Assembly: GCA_025916675.1 (NCBI GenBank)
Contig: CP098402.1
Span: 367,205-431,204, forward strand
DNA: 64,000 nt
Source: Phycisphaera sp.
GTDB lineage: Bacteria > Planctomycetota > Phycisphaerae > Phycisphaerales > UBA1924
Reading direction: 5' to 3'
Position 1 is the first letter of the stretch; every line of letters begins with the position of its first letter. A program made the position numbers and the translations under genes. The notes under the pieces are model-generated. The model ran no database searches. It was given only the letters and a program-made list of their open reading frames with translations, and was not told the DNA's origin. Shown here in pieces: positions 8,670 through 16,034 of the stretch.

Positions 8670-9242
8670 CTAGTTGTGCAGCCCGGGGATCTGCCCCCGC
8701 CGCCGCTCGTCGCTGTACCGATTCAGCGCGTTCTCGATGATTGGGTGCGCCGCGTCGGCGGGCATGATCTCGTCGACCTCCACGTCCTTCCCCTCGAGAA
8801 CTTTATAGTCCTCAAGAAATCGCTTGAGCATCTTAAACGTGTGCCGCGGGAAGTCGCTCGCGCTCAGATAGTCGTCGTAGATCGGATCGCTCTCGAGCAC
8901 CGCGATGATCTTGTGGTCGGCCTGCCCATCATCGATCATGCTCATCAGGCCCACCGCCCGCGCTTGCACCAGGCACATCGGCACGACTTCCTCAACACTG
9001 AACACCAGGACGTCCAGCGGGTCGTCGTCGTCGGCCAGCGTCTGGGGGATGAAGCCGTAGTTGGCCGGGTAGTAGACGGCGCTCGAGAGCACGCGGTCGA
9101 GCTTCAGCATGCCGCTGTGCTTGTCAAGCTCGTACTTGTTGTGGCTCCCCTTGGGGATCTCGATGACCGCGCGGAAGTGCCCGGGCAGGGGGTGGTTGCC
9201 AGAGCCAGGGGTAACGTCGTGCCAGGGGTGGATCATGGGCAT
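8670..9242 (-). CDS. ppa: Inorganic pyrophosphatase (soluble, family I)
   Basis: It hydrolyses pyrophosphate to two phosphates, pulling biosynthetic reactions forward. The 190-aa protein carries the family I core: AVIEIPKGSHNKYELDK, then YYPANYGFIPQTLADDDDPL containing the metal-binding acidic cluster, and a later ESDPIYDDY segment that approaches other metal-site acids. The start at 9242 (MPMIHPWHD) is chosen because the family begins with a W-H-D segment; ATG 9236 is two codons inside. Upstream in-frame residues are Arg/Pro noise. It is convergent with the lipoprotein gene. Confidence 0.92.
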   Translation of the reverse strand: MPMIHPWHDVTPGSGNHPLPGHFRAVIEIPKGSHNKYELDKHSGMLKLDRVLSSAVYYPANYGFIPQTLADDDDPLDVLVFSVEEVVPMCLVQARAVGLMSMIDDGQADHKIIAVLESDPIYDDYLSASDFPRHTFKMLKRFLEDYKVLEGKDVEVDEIMPADAAHPIIENALNRYSDERRRGQIPGLHN

Positions 9243-9459
9243 GGAGCGTAGGTGGAATGCCGGCCGGCGGCCGCCGGCGGGGGGGCCAGTTTCGAGCCTC
9301 TGGTGGGCTATCGGGCCGATCACCGCGGCACTTCAGACAGGTCCAGATCTAAGACATCCCGCCCGTTTCCCGGATCATGGCACGCTACTACACTTCCCAA
9401 CATGTTGTGGTGGTCCCGAACCCCGACCCAACGCCTTTGGTTTTCCTGGAGCCCCCCCG

Positions 9460-9996
9460 GTGATCTGCCCCTTTTGCAGCCACAACGACGACCGGGTCAT
9501 CGACTCGCGCCCGGCCGAGAGCGGGCGGACCATTCGCCGCCGCCGGGTGTGCAACCGCTGCGATCGCCGATTCACGACCTACGAGAGAGTGGAACAGCAA
9601 GCCCGCCTGGTCGTCGTCAAGCGCGATGGCAGCCGCGTGCCCTTCGACCCCGACAACATCCTTCGGGGCATCCAGGCCGCCTGCGGCAAGCGGCCCGTGC
9701 CCGAGGCCGACAAGGTGGGGCTGGCCGAGGCCGTCGAGGAAGAGCTCCACCAGACCTATGAGCGCGAGGTCGATTCGAGCGTGGTGGGGGAGCTGGTCAT
9801 GGCCCGCCTCCGCGAGGTCGACGAGGTGGCCTACATCCGCTTCGCCAGCGAGTACCACCAGTTCATGAGCGCCACCGAGCTCCAGAAAGAACTTGATATG
9901 CTCAAGACCCGCCCCAAGGCAGTCAAGGACCAGCGGGCGCTCTTTGGTGGAGAGGTCGAGGATGGCAAGGCCGCCGGTGCCGGCGAGCGCCCGTAG
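9460..9996 (+). CDS. nrdR: Transcriptional repressor NrdR
   Basis: NrdR senses ATP/dATP and represses ribonucleotide reductase genes by binding NrdR boxes. The 178 aa start with GTG directly at the zinc ribbon: CPFC near the N-terminus and CNRC about 25 residues later, with SRPAESGRTIRRRR between. The ATP-cone follows (VVVKRDGSRVPFDPDNILRG to YIRFASEYHQF). The start choice is firm because nothing before ICPFCSHND is conserved. The C-terminal 25 residues (KDQRALFGGEVEDG onward) extend beyond the usual length. No nrd genes are in the window. Confidence 0.93.
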   Translation: MICPFCSHNDDRVIDSRPAESGRTIRRRRVCNRCDRRFTTYERVEQQARLVVVKRDGSRVPFDPDNILRGIQAACGKRPVPEADKVGLAEAVEEELHQTYEREVDSSVVGELVMARLREVDEVAYIRFASEYHQFMSATELQKELDMLKTRPKAVKDQRALFGGEVEDGKAAGAGERP

Positions 9997-10031
9997 GATT
10001 GAGCATGAGTTACCTACGCAAGGAGTGCGTG

Positions 10032-10439
10032 ATGGTGCGGATGGCAAGCCTCGGAATAGCCCTGATGATGCTGGCCGGCTGCGCCAGCAACCCGCCACCC
10101 AGGCCCATGCCCCAGCCAGTGACCCAGCGGGGACAGACCGAGAAGCCCGAGCGGCGGGTCGCGAGCCAGGATGCCGCTCCGGTCGATGCCGCCCGCGAGG
10201 CTCCGATGCAGGCGGATCAGCCCACCGAGCCCCAGTGGTTCCGCCAGGGTGCCTACGAGGTCGACGGCCGCGAGCACAGGGCCTTCTCGGTGACCGCAGG
10301 CGACGTGCGCGAGGCCCGCAGCCAGGCCATGCTGCTGGCCTATGAGACATACCCCAAGGGCCAGGTCGCCGCCCACGAGGCCGTGCGCCAGCCCGACGGC
10401 TCGTGGCGGTTCTACGTGCTGATGGCCGCGGGCGGCTGA
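10032..10439 (+). CDS. Lipoprotein of unknown function
   Basis: A 135-aa lipoprotein. The start at ATG 10032 is fixed by AAGGAG six bases upstream and by the signal peptide MVRMASLGIALMMLAGC with lipobox LAGC. A Pro-rich linker (about 20-60) leads to a small domain containing YEVDGREHRAFSVTAGDVRE and YVLMAAGG. It follows nrdR by 35 bp and could be in the same transcript, though a functional link is not obvious. I do not recognise the domain. Confidence 0.65.
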   Translation: MVRMASLGIALMMLAGCASNPPPRPMPQPVTQRGQTEKPERRVASQDAAPVDAAREAPMQADQPTEPQWFRQGAYEVDGREHRAFSVTAGDVREARSQAMLLAYETYPKGQVAAHEAVRQPDGSWRFYVLMAAGG

Positions 10440-10512
10440 GAGCCGATCGAATCTTGACTCCAACACCGGCCACACCGCGCCGGGCGCTATCTTCAGAGTC
10501 CAAGGAGCTCCT

Positions 10513-11907
10513 ATGACGCCCCCCGAAGCCGAAGGTACCTCGCAAATCGCGCCCCCCGACGAGGCCGTGCTCGACAACGCGATCGACTGCGGCGACGGCC
10601 AGGGCTGCACCGAGTGGCTCGACCAGGCCAGCACCGAGCAGACCGTCCACGCCGTCAGCGCGCTCGACGGTGATGAGCGCGCCAAACTGCTGTCGCTGCT
10701 CACCTCCGAGTCCGCGGCGGATCTCGTGGAAGTCATGCCCAAGGTCCACGCGGCCAAAGCGCTCGAAGTGCTGGGCACCCTCGACCACGAGAAGGCCGCC
10801 GACATCATCGAGGAGATGTCCAGCGACGACCGAGCCGACCTGATCGCCGCGATCGACGAGGCGCAGGCCCAGGCCATCCTGGGCGCCATGCCCGCCGAGG
10901 TCGCCGACGAGGTCCGCCGTCTGGCCAGCTACGAGGAGGATTCCGCCGGCGGCCTGATGCTCACCGAGTACCTGGCCTTCGATGAGTCCATGACCGTCCG
11001 CGACGTGCTGGCCGACATGGAAGAGAACGCCGAGCGCTACCGCGATTACAACATCCAGTACTCCTACGTGGTCGACAGCGATGGCGCGCTCCAGGGCGTC
11101 ATCCCCATCCGCCGCCTGCTCATGGCCCGCCGCGCCACGCCGGTGGCCGAGATCATGGTGCCCGATCCGGTGCGAGTGGCGCACATGATGGAGTTCGACG
11201 AGCTCCGCGGCGTGTTCGACGACCACGACTTCCTCGCCTTCCCCGTCGTCGACGAGCAGCAACGATTGCTCGGTGTCGTGGAGCGCAGCGCCGTCAGCGA
11301 GGCCGCCCGCGAAGACGCCGACGACATGTACCGCGCCAGCCAGGGTATCGTGGGTGGTGAGGAGCTCCGGTCGATGCCCCTCGCCCTGCGCAGCCGCCGC
11401 CGCCTCGCGTGGCTGAGCATCAACATCGTGCTCAACATCGCCGCCGCCAGCGTCATCGCGTTCCACCAGGACACGCTCGAGGCCGTCATCGCCCTGGCGG
11501 TGTTCTTACCCATTATTTCTGACATGTCCGGCTGCTCGGGCAACCAGGCCGTCGCCGTCAGCATGCGCGAGCTCACCCTGGGCGTCGCCCGCCCGCGCGA
11601 CATCTTCCGCGTGCTCTTCAAGGAGGGCAGCGTCGGCATCATCAACGGGATCATCCTGGGCATCCTCATCGGCGGCGTCGCGTTCCTGTGGAAGGGCAAC
11701 CTGGCCCTCAGCCTCGTCGTGGGGTCGGCCCTGGCCGCCAACACCCTCATCGCCGTGTGCATCGGCGGCGGTGTGCCGTTGCTCCTGAAGGGCTTCAAGA
11801 CTGATCCCGCCCTGGCCTCCGGCCCGATCCTCACGACCGTCACCGACATGTGCGGCTTCCTGATCGTCCTGAGCCTGGCCAGCGCCATGATGGGCTACCT
11901 CCAGTAA
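10513..11907 (+). CDS. mgtE: Magnesium transporter MgtE
   Basis: MgtE is a dimeric Mg2+ channel gated by cytosolic Mg2+. The 464 aa show the domains in order: MgtE N-domain with helical repeats (DLVEVMPKVHAAKALEVLGT, DIIEEMSSDDRADLIAAI), two CBS motifs (about 160-275: GVIPIRRLLMARR, FPVVDEQQRLLGVVER), a linking helix, and a C-terminal five-helix pore domain (LAWLSINIVLNIAAASVIAF; SDMSGCSGNQAVAVSMREL, the conserved pore segment). The length is normal. It is preceded by a 73-bp gap in which I saw no clear Mg riboswitch. Confidence 0.95.
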   Translation: MTPPEAEGTSQIAPPDEAVLDNAIDCGDGQGCTEWLDQASTEQTVHAVSALDGDERAKLLSLLTSESAADLVEVMPKVHAAKALEVLGTLDHEKAADIIEEMSSDDRADLIAAIDEAQAQAILGAMPAEVADEVRRLASYEEDSAGGLMLTEYLAFDESMTVRDVLADMEENAERYRDYNIQYSYVVDSDGALQGVIPIRRLLMARRATPVAEIMVPDPVRVAHMMEFDELRGVFDDHDFLAFPVVDEQQRLLGVVERSAVSEAAREDADDMYRASQGIVGGEELRSMPLALRSRRRLAWLSINIVLNIAAASVIAFHQDTLEAVIALAVFLPIISDMSGCSGNQAVAVSMRELTLGVARPRDIFRVLFKEGSVGIINGIILGILIGGVAFLWKGNLALSLVVGSALAANTLIAVCIGGGVPLLLKGFKTDPALASGPILTTVTDMCGFLIVLSLASAMMGYLQ

Positions 11908-11999
11908 GCCCTTTCCCCAGCGCCCGAAATCGCCCCGGCTCGAATCCCAACGTATTGGTGGACGCCCAGCAGCGTCCGCCGAACGAAAGGATCCGAGCC

Positions 12000-12449
12000 A
12001 TGTCGATCGCCGCACCCCCGCCCATGCCCAGCGTCCTGTCCGCCGAGGCCGCAGACCACGGCGATTCCACCGCCAAGCGTTGCGGTCGCGGGCGTGCCTG
12101 CGCCAAAGCCGGTGCCAGGAAGTGCACCAAGATGGCATCCTCGCCCACCCGCGGCCTGGTTGTCGTGATGGTGGGGGCCACCGTGATCGCGACGATCCTG
12201 GCCGTCATCCAGCTCTCCCAGGGCGCCCCGGGCCGCATGGCCGGCAACACGCTGTTCGCCGCCGCGGGCTTCAACCTGCTCTTCACCGCCATGTATGCGC
12301 CGCTGCTGGCCCTCTTCACCATCCGCTCGGGCGTCTGCCGCTCCGTCGGCACGTTCTTCTCGACCATCTTCAAGGGGCTCGCCTTCACGCTCAGCCTGCT
12401 CTTCATCAGCGTGGCGGTGCTCGTCGGCCTGGGCGTGGTCTTCGGCTGA
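12000..12449 (+). CDS. Small three-helix membrane protein, unknown function
   Basis: A 149-aa protein. The N-terminal 45 residues are polar with a basic Cys-containing patch (KRCGRGRACAKAGARKC). Three hydrophobic segments follow: LVVVMVGATVIATILAVI, a second centred on FAAAGFNLLFTAMYAPLLAL, and a third near LAFTLSLLFISVAVLVGLG. The start at 12000 was chosen because the frame upstream overlaps the mgtE terminus without resemblance to anything. It sits between mgtE and metF on the same strand, 92 bp after mgtE. No family recognised. Confidence 0.6.
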   Translation: MSIAAPPPMPSVLSAEAADHGDSTAKRCGRGRACAKAGARKCTKMASSPTRGLVVVMVGATVIATILAVIQLSQGAPGRMAGNTLFAAAGFNLLFTAMYAPLLALFTIRSGVCRSVGTFFSTIFKGLAFTLSLLFISVAVLVGLGVVFG

Positions 12450-12503
12450 ACCGCCACCGCCCACACCTGTCGAGAACGCCCGCCCGCCCCCATACACTGC
12501 CCG

Positions 12504-13478
12504 GTGCCCGAGTCCTCTGCCAACAACACCGCTCCCGCCACGCCCAGCGAGCACATCCTGGACATCTTCAAGCGCGACGGCGTCACCGCCAGCTTCGAGT
12601 TCTTCCCCCCCAAGAACGCCGAGAGCGCCGAGAGCCTCTACACCGCCATCAGCGAGCTCGAGGAGCTCAAGCCGAGCTTCGTCTCGGTCACCTACGGCGC
12701 GGGCGGATCGACGCGAGAGCTGACCCGAGAGCTCGTCCTGCGCATCCGCCGCGAGACCGCCCTTCACCCCATGCCCCACATGACCGGCGTCTGCCACACG
12801 CCGGGCGAGGTCGAGTCCATGCTCGAGGGCTACGCCAGAGCCGGCGTGCGCAACATCATGGCCCTGGGAGGCGATCCGCCGCTTGATGGCGGCGCTCCGA
12901 GCGGCCGGCGCGAGGGCGAGGACCCCTTCGCCCACTTCCGCTACGGCGCCGACGTCGTCCGCGCCATCCGCACCTACAGCGACACCCACCTGGGCGCCGA
13001 CCGCGCCTTCGGCATCGGCGTGGGCGGCTACCCCGAGGGCCACGCCGCGACACCGAATCGCCTCAAGGAGATGGACCACCTCAAGGCCAAGATCGACGCC
13101 GGGGCCGACTTCATCATCACCCAGCTCTTCTTCGACAACCACGACTTCTACGACTTCCGCGAGCGCTGCGACCTGGCCGGCATCCGCGTGCCCATCGTCG
13201 CGGGCATCATGCCCATCACCAGCACCAAGGGCATGGGCCGCATGGCCGAGCTCGCCGCCGGCAGCCGCTTCCCGGCCCCACTCCTGCGCGCCCTGAGACG
13301 CGCGGGCGACGAGCCCGACGCCGTCCGCCGCGTCGGCCTGCACTGGGCCACCGAGCAATGCCGCGACCTGCTCGACCACAAGGTCGCCGGCCTGCACCTG
13401 TACACGCTCAATCGGTCGAAGGCGACGCGGGAGATCTACCGCACGCTGGGCGTGAAGGACTCACGCGCGCTGTCCTGA
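12504..13478 (+). CDS. metF: 5,10-methylenetetrahydrofolate reductase
   Basis: MetF uses FADH2 to reduce methylene-THF to methyl-THF, the methyl donor for methionine synthesis. The 324-aa TIM barrel shows SFEFFPPK near the N-terminus (catalytic Glu), FVSVTYGAGGSTR, MTGVCHTPGEVE, NIMALGGDPP (FAD-binding loop), GVGGYPEGH, AGADFIITQLFFDN (folate site) and VPIVAGIMPITS. The GTG start at 12504 precedes a 15-residue non-conserved leader. A terminator-like repeat follows the stop by 1 bp. The role is standard one-carbon metabolism. Confidence 0.95.
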   Translation: MPESSANNTAPATPSEHILDIFKRDGVTASFEFFPPKNAESAESLYTAISELEELKPSFVSVTYGAGGSTRELTRELVLRIRRETALHPMPHMTGVCHTPGEVESMLEGYARAGVRNIMALGGDPPLDGGAPSGRREGEDPFAHFRYGADVVRAIRTYSDTHLGADRAFGIGVGGYPEGHAATPNRLKEMDHLKAKIDAGADFIITQLFFDNHDFYDFRERCDLAGIRVPIVAGIMPITSTKGMGRMAELAAGSRFPAPLLRALRRAGDEPDAVRRVGLHWATEQCRDLLDHKVAGLHLYTLNRSKATREIYRTLGVKDSRALS

Positions 13479-13479
13479 A

Positions 13480-13514
13480 ACGAGGCCCTGGCGCAAGCCC
13501 GGGCTTTCTTTCTT
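13480..13514 (+). terminator. Terminator-like repeat, family 2, after metF
   Basis: ACGAGGCCCTGGCGCAAGCC followed by CGGGCTTTCTTTCTT begins one base after the metF stop. AGGCCCTGG pairs with CCCGGGCTT (one mismatch, one G-T) around the loop CGCAAG, with a T-rich tail. A near-identical copy follows another gene at 32329. Confidence 0.7.
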
Positions 13515-13618
13515 GAACGCGAAGGCCGCGAGGGGCTCGAAGGGGGGAAGGGATTTGAACGCGGAGGTCGCCGAGGGCTCGGAGGTTTGGCAATGGGCAC
13601 TGGGCAGTTGGCAATGGG
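13515..13618. repeat. Composite intergenic repeat island (NAEVAEGSE-type and NWQLA-type)
   Basis: Two degenerate direct copies of a 29-30-nt element, 13515-13543 and 13557-13586 (core GAACGCGGAGGTCGCCGAGG), translate in chance frames as NAKAARGSK / NAEVAEGSE. They are followed at 13586-13618 by TTGGCAATGGGCACTGGG and a second GGCAATGG unit, the NWQLA-type motif. The first type recurs on the other strand at 48620 and the second at 15901-16034. These are non-coding dispersed repeats. Confidence 0.7.
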
Positions 13619-13742
13619 GCCGGAGGGGATGCACGCCCCCGTCCGAGCCGCGGGTTTCCGACTCAGGTCGCAGCTCAAGTTGGCCTTCAAGGTCATCAAT
13701 TCACGGACAGTCCAGACGCGCGATTAGATTTCAATACTCCGC

Positions 13743-14609
13743 TTAGCTGTCTTGTTGGTTGTCTATGGAGTCTATTAGCTCAGCGATGGTTTGCAGCTGT
13801 CGACCATGCAGCATCATGCACCCAATCGCACACTCCGTCAGGAACGCGCACTCCTCACGCGTAATCAATGCGCCAAGTTCCTTGTGAGTCATCAACTCCA
13901 GTTTTAATAGTGGCTGCAAATCTACAAGAGCGGATATGCAGTATCGCACATCGGCAATCACTCGATCAGCTAGTGCCACCGGGCTGGATCCGGCAGCATA
14001 CAACTCTTCTTTTGGTATCCGGCCCGCGCTGTAGTGATTCGGTGCAGAACCGCGATGGTTGTGGTACAAGAGATCGCCCACTGTCTGTGGGGCAAAGAGG
14101 TATCGGATCCCATTGTTTTGCTTGACGAAGTCTACGTTGGCCGATGCGATCCACTGCAATCGTTGCAGCCGCTCCATGAACTCACTTCCTGCTACTCGAG
14201 CATACGTCGCGTAGACATCGCCTGACTGCGCAACTTTCAGTTGCATCTGAGTTGCTGACCGCTGGCTCTCGGCGATCTCCCCTTGCAGCTTGATGTTCTC
14301 CTTGCTGTCCTCGCGCGCCTCACGGCGGTCCAGCCGGGCCTCCTCCAACTCCTGCAACTGGAGCCACAGCGTGTATGCCACGGCCGCGAAGGCGAGCGCA
14401 GAGAAGAAGGCATTGCCGGCCCCGAACATGTCGCCGAAGGTGCCCGGCTCGATCGTTGATGCCGCGTCGTAACCGAGCCAGCACAGCACGCCATCGGCGT
14501 TGAGCGCCAGCGCACCAAACGCCAGCCATAAGGCGACAACCCCACCAAGGCCAATGAAGGCGAACTTCAAGTGCCCACGCCGCGATCCAGTTCCACGGGT
14601 CTTATCCAT
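13743..14609 (-). CDS. Membrane protein with coiled coil, low-GC, possibly acquired
   Basis: A 288-aa protein of unknown function. Two transmembrane segments (about 15-37 and 67-85) are followed by a charged coiled coil (QLQELEEARLDRREARED, about 85-125) and a helical C-terminal domain. Base composition of the C-terminal two thirds is visibly lower in GC than the neighbours and codon use is mixed, consistent with recent transfer. Architecture (two helices, coiled coil, helical tail) resembles phage-defence or phage-associated membrane proteins of other bacteria, but nothing diagnostic is present. It is flanked by repeat-rich spacers on both sides, a typical insertion niche. Confidence 0.65.
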   Translation of the reverse strand: MDKTRGTGSRRGHLKFAFIGLGGVVALWLAFGALALNADGVLCWLGYDAASTIEPGTFGDMFGAGNAFFSALAFAAVAYTLWLQLQELEEARLDRREAREDSKENIKLQGEIAESQRSATQMQLKVAQSGDVYATYARVAGSEFMERLQRLQWIASANVDFVKQNNGIRYLFAPQTVGDLLYHNHRGSAPNHYSAGRIPKEELYAAGSSPVALADRVIADVRYCISALVDLQPLLKLELMTHKELGALITREECAFLTECAIGCMMLHGRQLQTIAELIDSIDNQQDS

Positions 14610-14676
14610 CTCACCGCCACTCTAGCAACAACCCCCACCACACGCATCCCCAACAAACCCGCCAACGTCCCCCACC

Positions 14677-14844
14677 GGGCCATCACGATCCCAAAGAGGG
14701 CCATCACGCTTCGTGCCGGGGCCGTTGCGCTCTCGAACAGGGCCATCGCGTTCTGCGCGCGGGCCGTGGCGCTCCCGTCCAGGGCCGTTGCGTCGTGCGT
14801 CGGGGCCGTCGCGCTGCCCGATGGGGCCGTGATGTTCTGCGCAC
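14677..14844. repeat. 21-bp minisatellite, eight units
   Basis: Eight consecutive units of exactly 21 bp, each beginning GGGCC(A/G)T and differing inside, for example GGGCCATCGCGTTCTGCGCG plus C. Because 21 is a multiple of three, several frames stay open on both strands as heptapeptide repeats (plus-strand RAIAFCA-like, minus-strand NAMALFE-like and RERHGPR-like). No ribosome site or convincing gene is attached. Confidence 0.85.
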
Positions 14845-15173
14845 GCCCGATTATCCGGACCATTCGCATCGCGAAAACCCAGCACAACACGGCAGAATCC
14901 GGCCTTGGGCCGCGCGCACCGGGCGTTCTGGTCGCTCGGGGTAGGCGTTGCCACGCGTGGGGCCATCAAGCCCCCGCTGCGGGGGGCGCCAGGGTCGCCC
15001 GGAAAAAAATATCGGCCAGAAACTTATGTTGGAGTGGAGTCGCGTTCCCGGACCACCGACGTTCCTATCGGGTCGCCCCGGCGCGTGCCGGGGGCCCATG
15101 GATGGGCCGCGGCGGCGAACGCCATGCCTCCGCGACCGGCGCACCGGATGCGCCATAGCACAAGGGGCAACTC
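14845..15173. other. Non-coding spacer before the FnIII-like gene
   Basis: No convincing gene is seen. A GC hairpin GCCCCC-GCTGCG-GGGGGC lies at about 14970-14987, followed by an A-rich patch (GGAAAAAAATATCGG, from 15001) that is the most AT-rich piece of the spacer and could mark a promoter. GGGGC at 15164-15168 is a weak ribosome site for the ATG at 15174. Confidence 0.5.
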
Positions 15174-15884
15174 ATGCCTGGACAGACAACGACCGTGCCC
15201 GCGGGAGACCGGGCTTCACTGCTTTTCACCGAGGACCACCTGGCGGCGTGGAGCGCCGACCCGACCTCGATCGGCCTGACCGTCGAGGACATCACGGCCA
15301 TCACCGGAACCAGTGATAGTGCGCGCAGCGGGCTCGACGACCGGACCGCGGCTGTTGCGGCCGCAAAAGCGAGCACCATCACCTGGCACGCGGCGGCCGA
15401 GACCAACCGCGACCTCGCCCGGGAACTCGTGCGCAAGATCCGCTTCTATGCCACCCAGCAAGCCGACCCCGACGCGGTGTACGCCGCCGCGCAGATCCCC
15501 GCGCCCAAGACGCCCGGCGAGCTACCCGCGCCGCCGGTGCCCACCGATCTGAGTGTTGCGTTGGACACCCAGGGCCGCGCGGTGCTGCGGTTCGAGTCCA
15601 GCCGCTTCGGCGGGACAGTGTGGGGCGTGCAGCGCCGCACCACGACGGTGCAGGGCCAGACCAGCGCGTGGGCCGACCTGACCACCGTGCTCGAGCGCGA
15701 GTTCGTCGACCAGACGACGCCCGCGGGCATGGCCGCCGTCGCCTACCGCGTGCGGGCCGAGCGCCCCAGCGGCACGAGCGCCTACTCGCTGCCGGCCACG
15801 CTCACCATCGGCGCGGGCGGGAACCAGCAGGCGGTGGCGGGGACCATTGCGCCGGCCCCATCGGTCGAGTCTAAGGCGGGCTGA
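15174..15884 (+). CDS. Fibronectin-III-like protein of unknown function
   Basis: A 236-aa protein without signal peptide. Residues 1-115 are helical and Ala-rich (AAAKASTITWHAAAETNRDL, LVRKIRFYATQQADPDAVYA), then a Pro linker (PAPKTPGELPAPPVPTDL), then a single beta-sandwich (about 122-215: LSVALDTQGRAVLRFE, GVQRRTTTVQGQTSAWADL, AVAYRVRAERPSGTSAYS), which is FnIII-like. The same helical-plus-FnIII plan recurs in the gene at 52095. The function is unknown. It is convergent with ppx across a repeat island. Confidence 0.65.
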   Translation: MPGQTTTVPAGDRASLLFTEDHLAAWSADPTSIGLTVEDITAITGTSDSARSGLDDRTAAVAAAKASTITWHAAAETNRDLARELVRKIRFYATQQADPDAVYAAAQIPAPKTPGELPAPPVPTDLSVALDTQGRAVLRFESSRFGGTVWGVQRRTTTVQGQTSAWADLTTVLEREFVDQTTPAGMAAVAYRVRAERPSGTSAYSLPATLTIGAGGNQQAVAGTIAPAPSVESKAG

Positions 15885-15900
15885 GGCCGCCATGCTCCTC

Positions 15901-16034
15901 TGACCCATTGCCAATTGCCAACTCCCAATTGCCACGAACCCGCAGGGGTGCTCGTGGCCATTGGCGATGGGTGGGAGACGACGCTCGCGTCCTCCCGCCT
16001 TCCCGATTGCCTATTGCCCATTGCCCATTGCCAC
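15901..16034. repeat. NWQLA-type dispersed repeat island overlapping the end of ppx
   Basis: Repeated short units such as CCATTGCCAATTGCCAAC (15905 onward) and TATTGCCCATTGCCCATTGC (about 16012-16031) surround a central 15957-15976 stretch. They read on the minus strand as AIGNWQLA-like peptides. The right-hand unit lies inside the last codons of the ppx-like gene and supplies its stop. Confidence 0.65.

Noticed and set aside
10440-10512. A magnesium riboswitch (M-box or ykoK-type) before mgtE
   Set aside because: The 73-bp spacer is too short and shows no conserved elements.
14677-14844. A CRISPR array
   Set aside because: Units are contiguous 21-mers without unique spacers, and no cas genes are present.
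14571-15158. A coding gene for a heptapeptide-repeat protein over the first minisatellite
   Set aside because: Frames are open on both strands simply because the period is a multiple of three; there is no ribosome site, and the ends are low-complexity.
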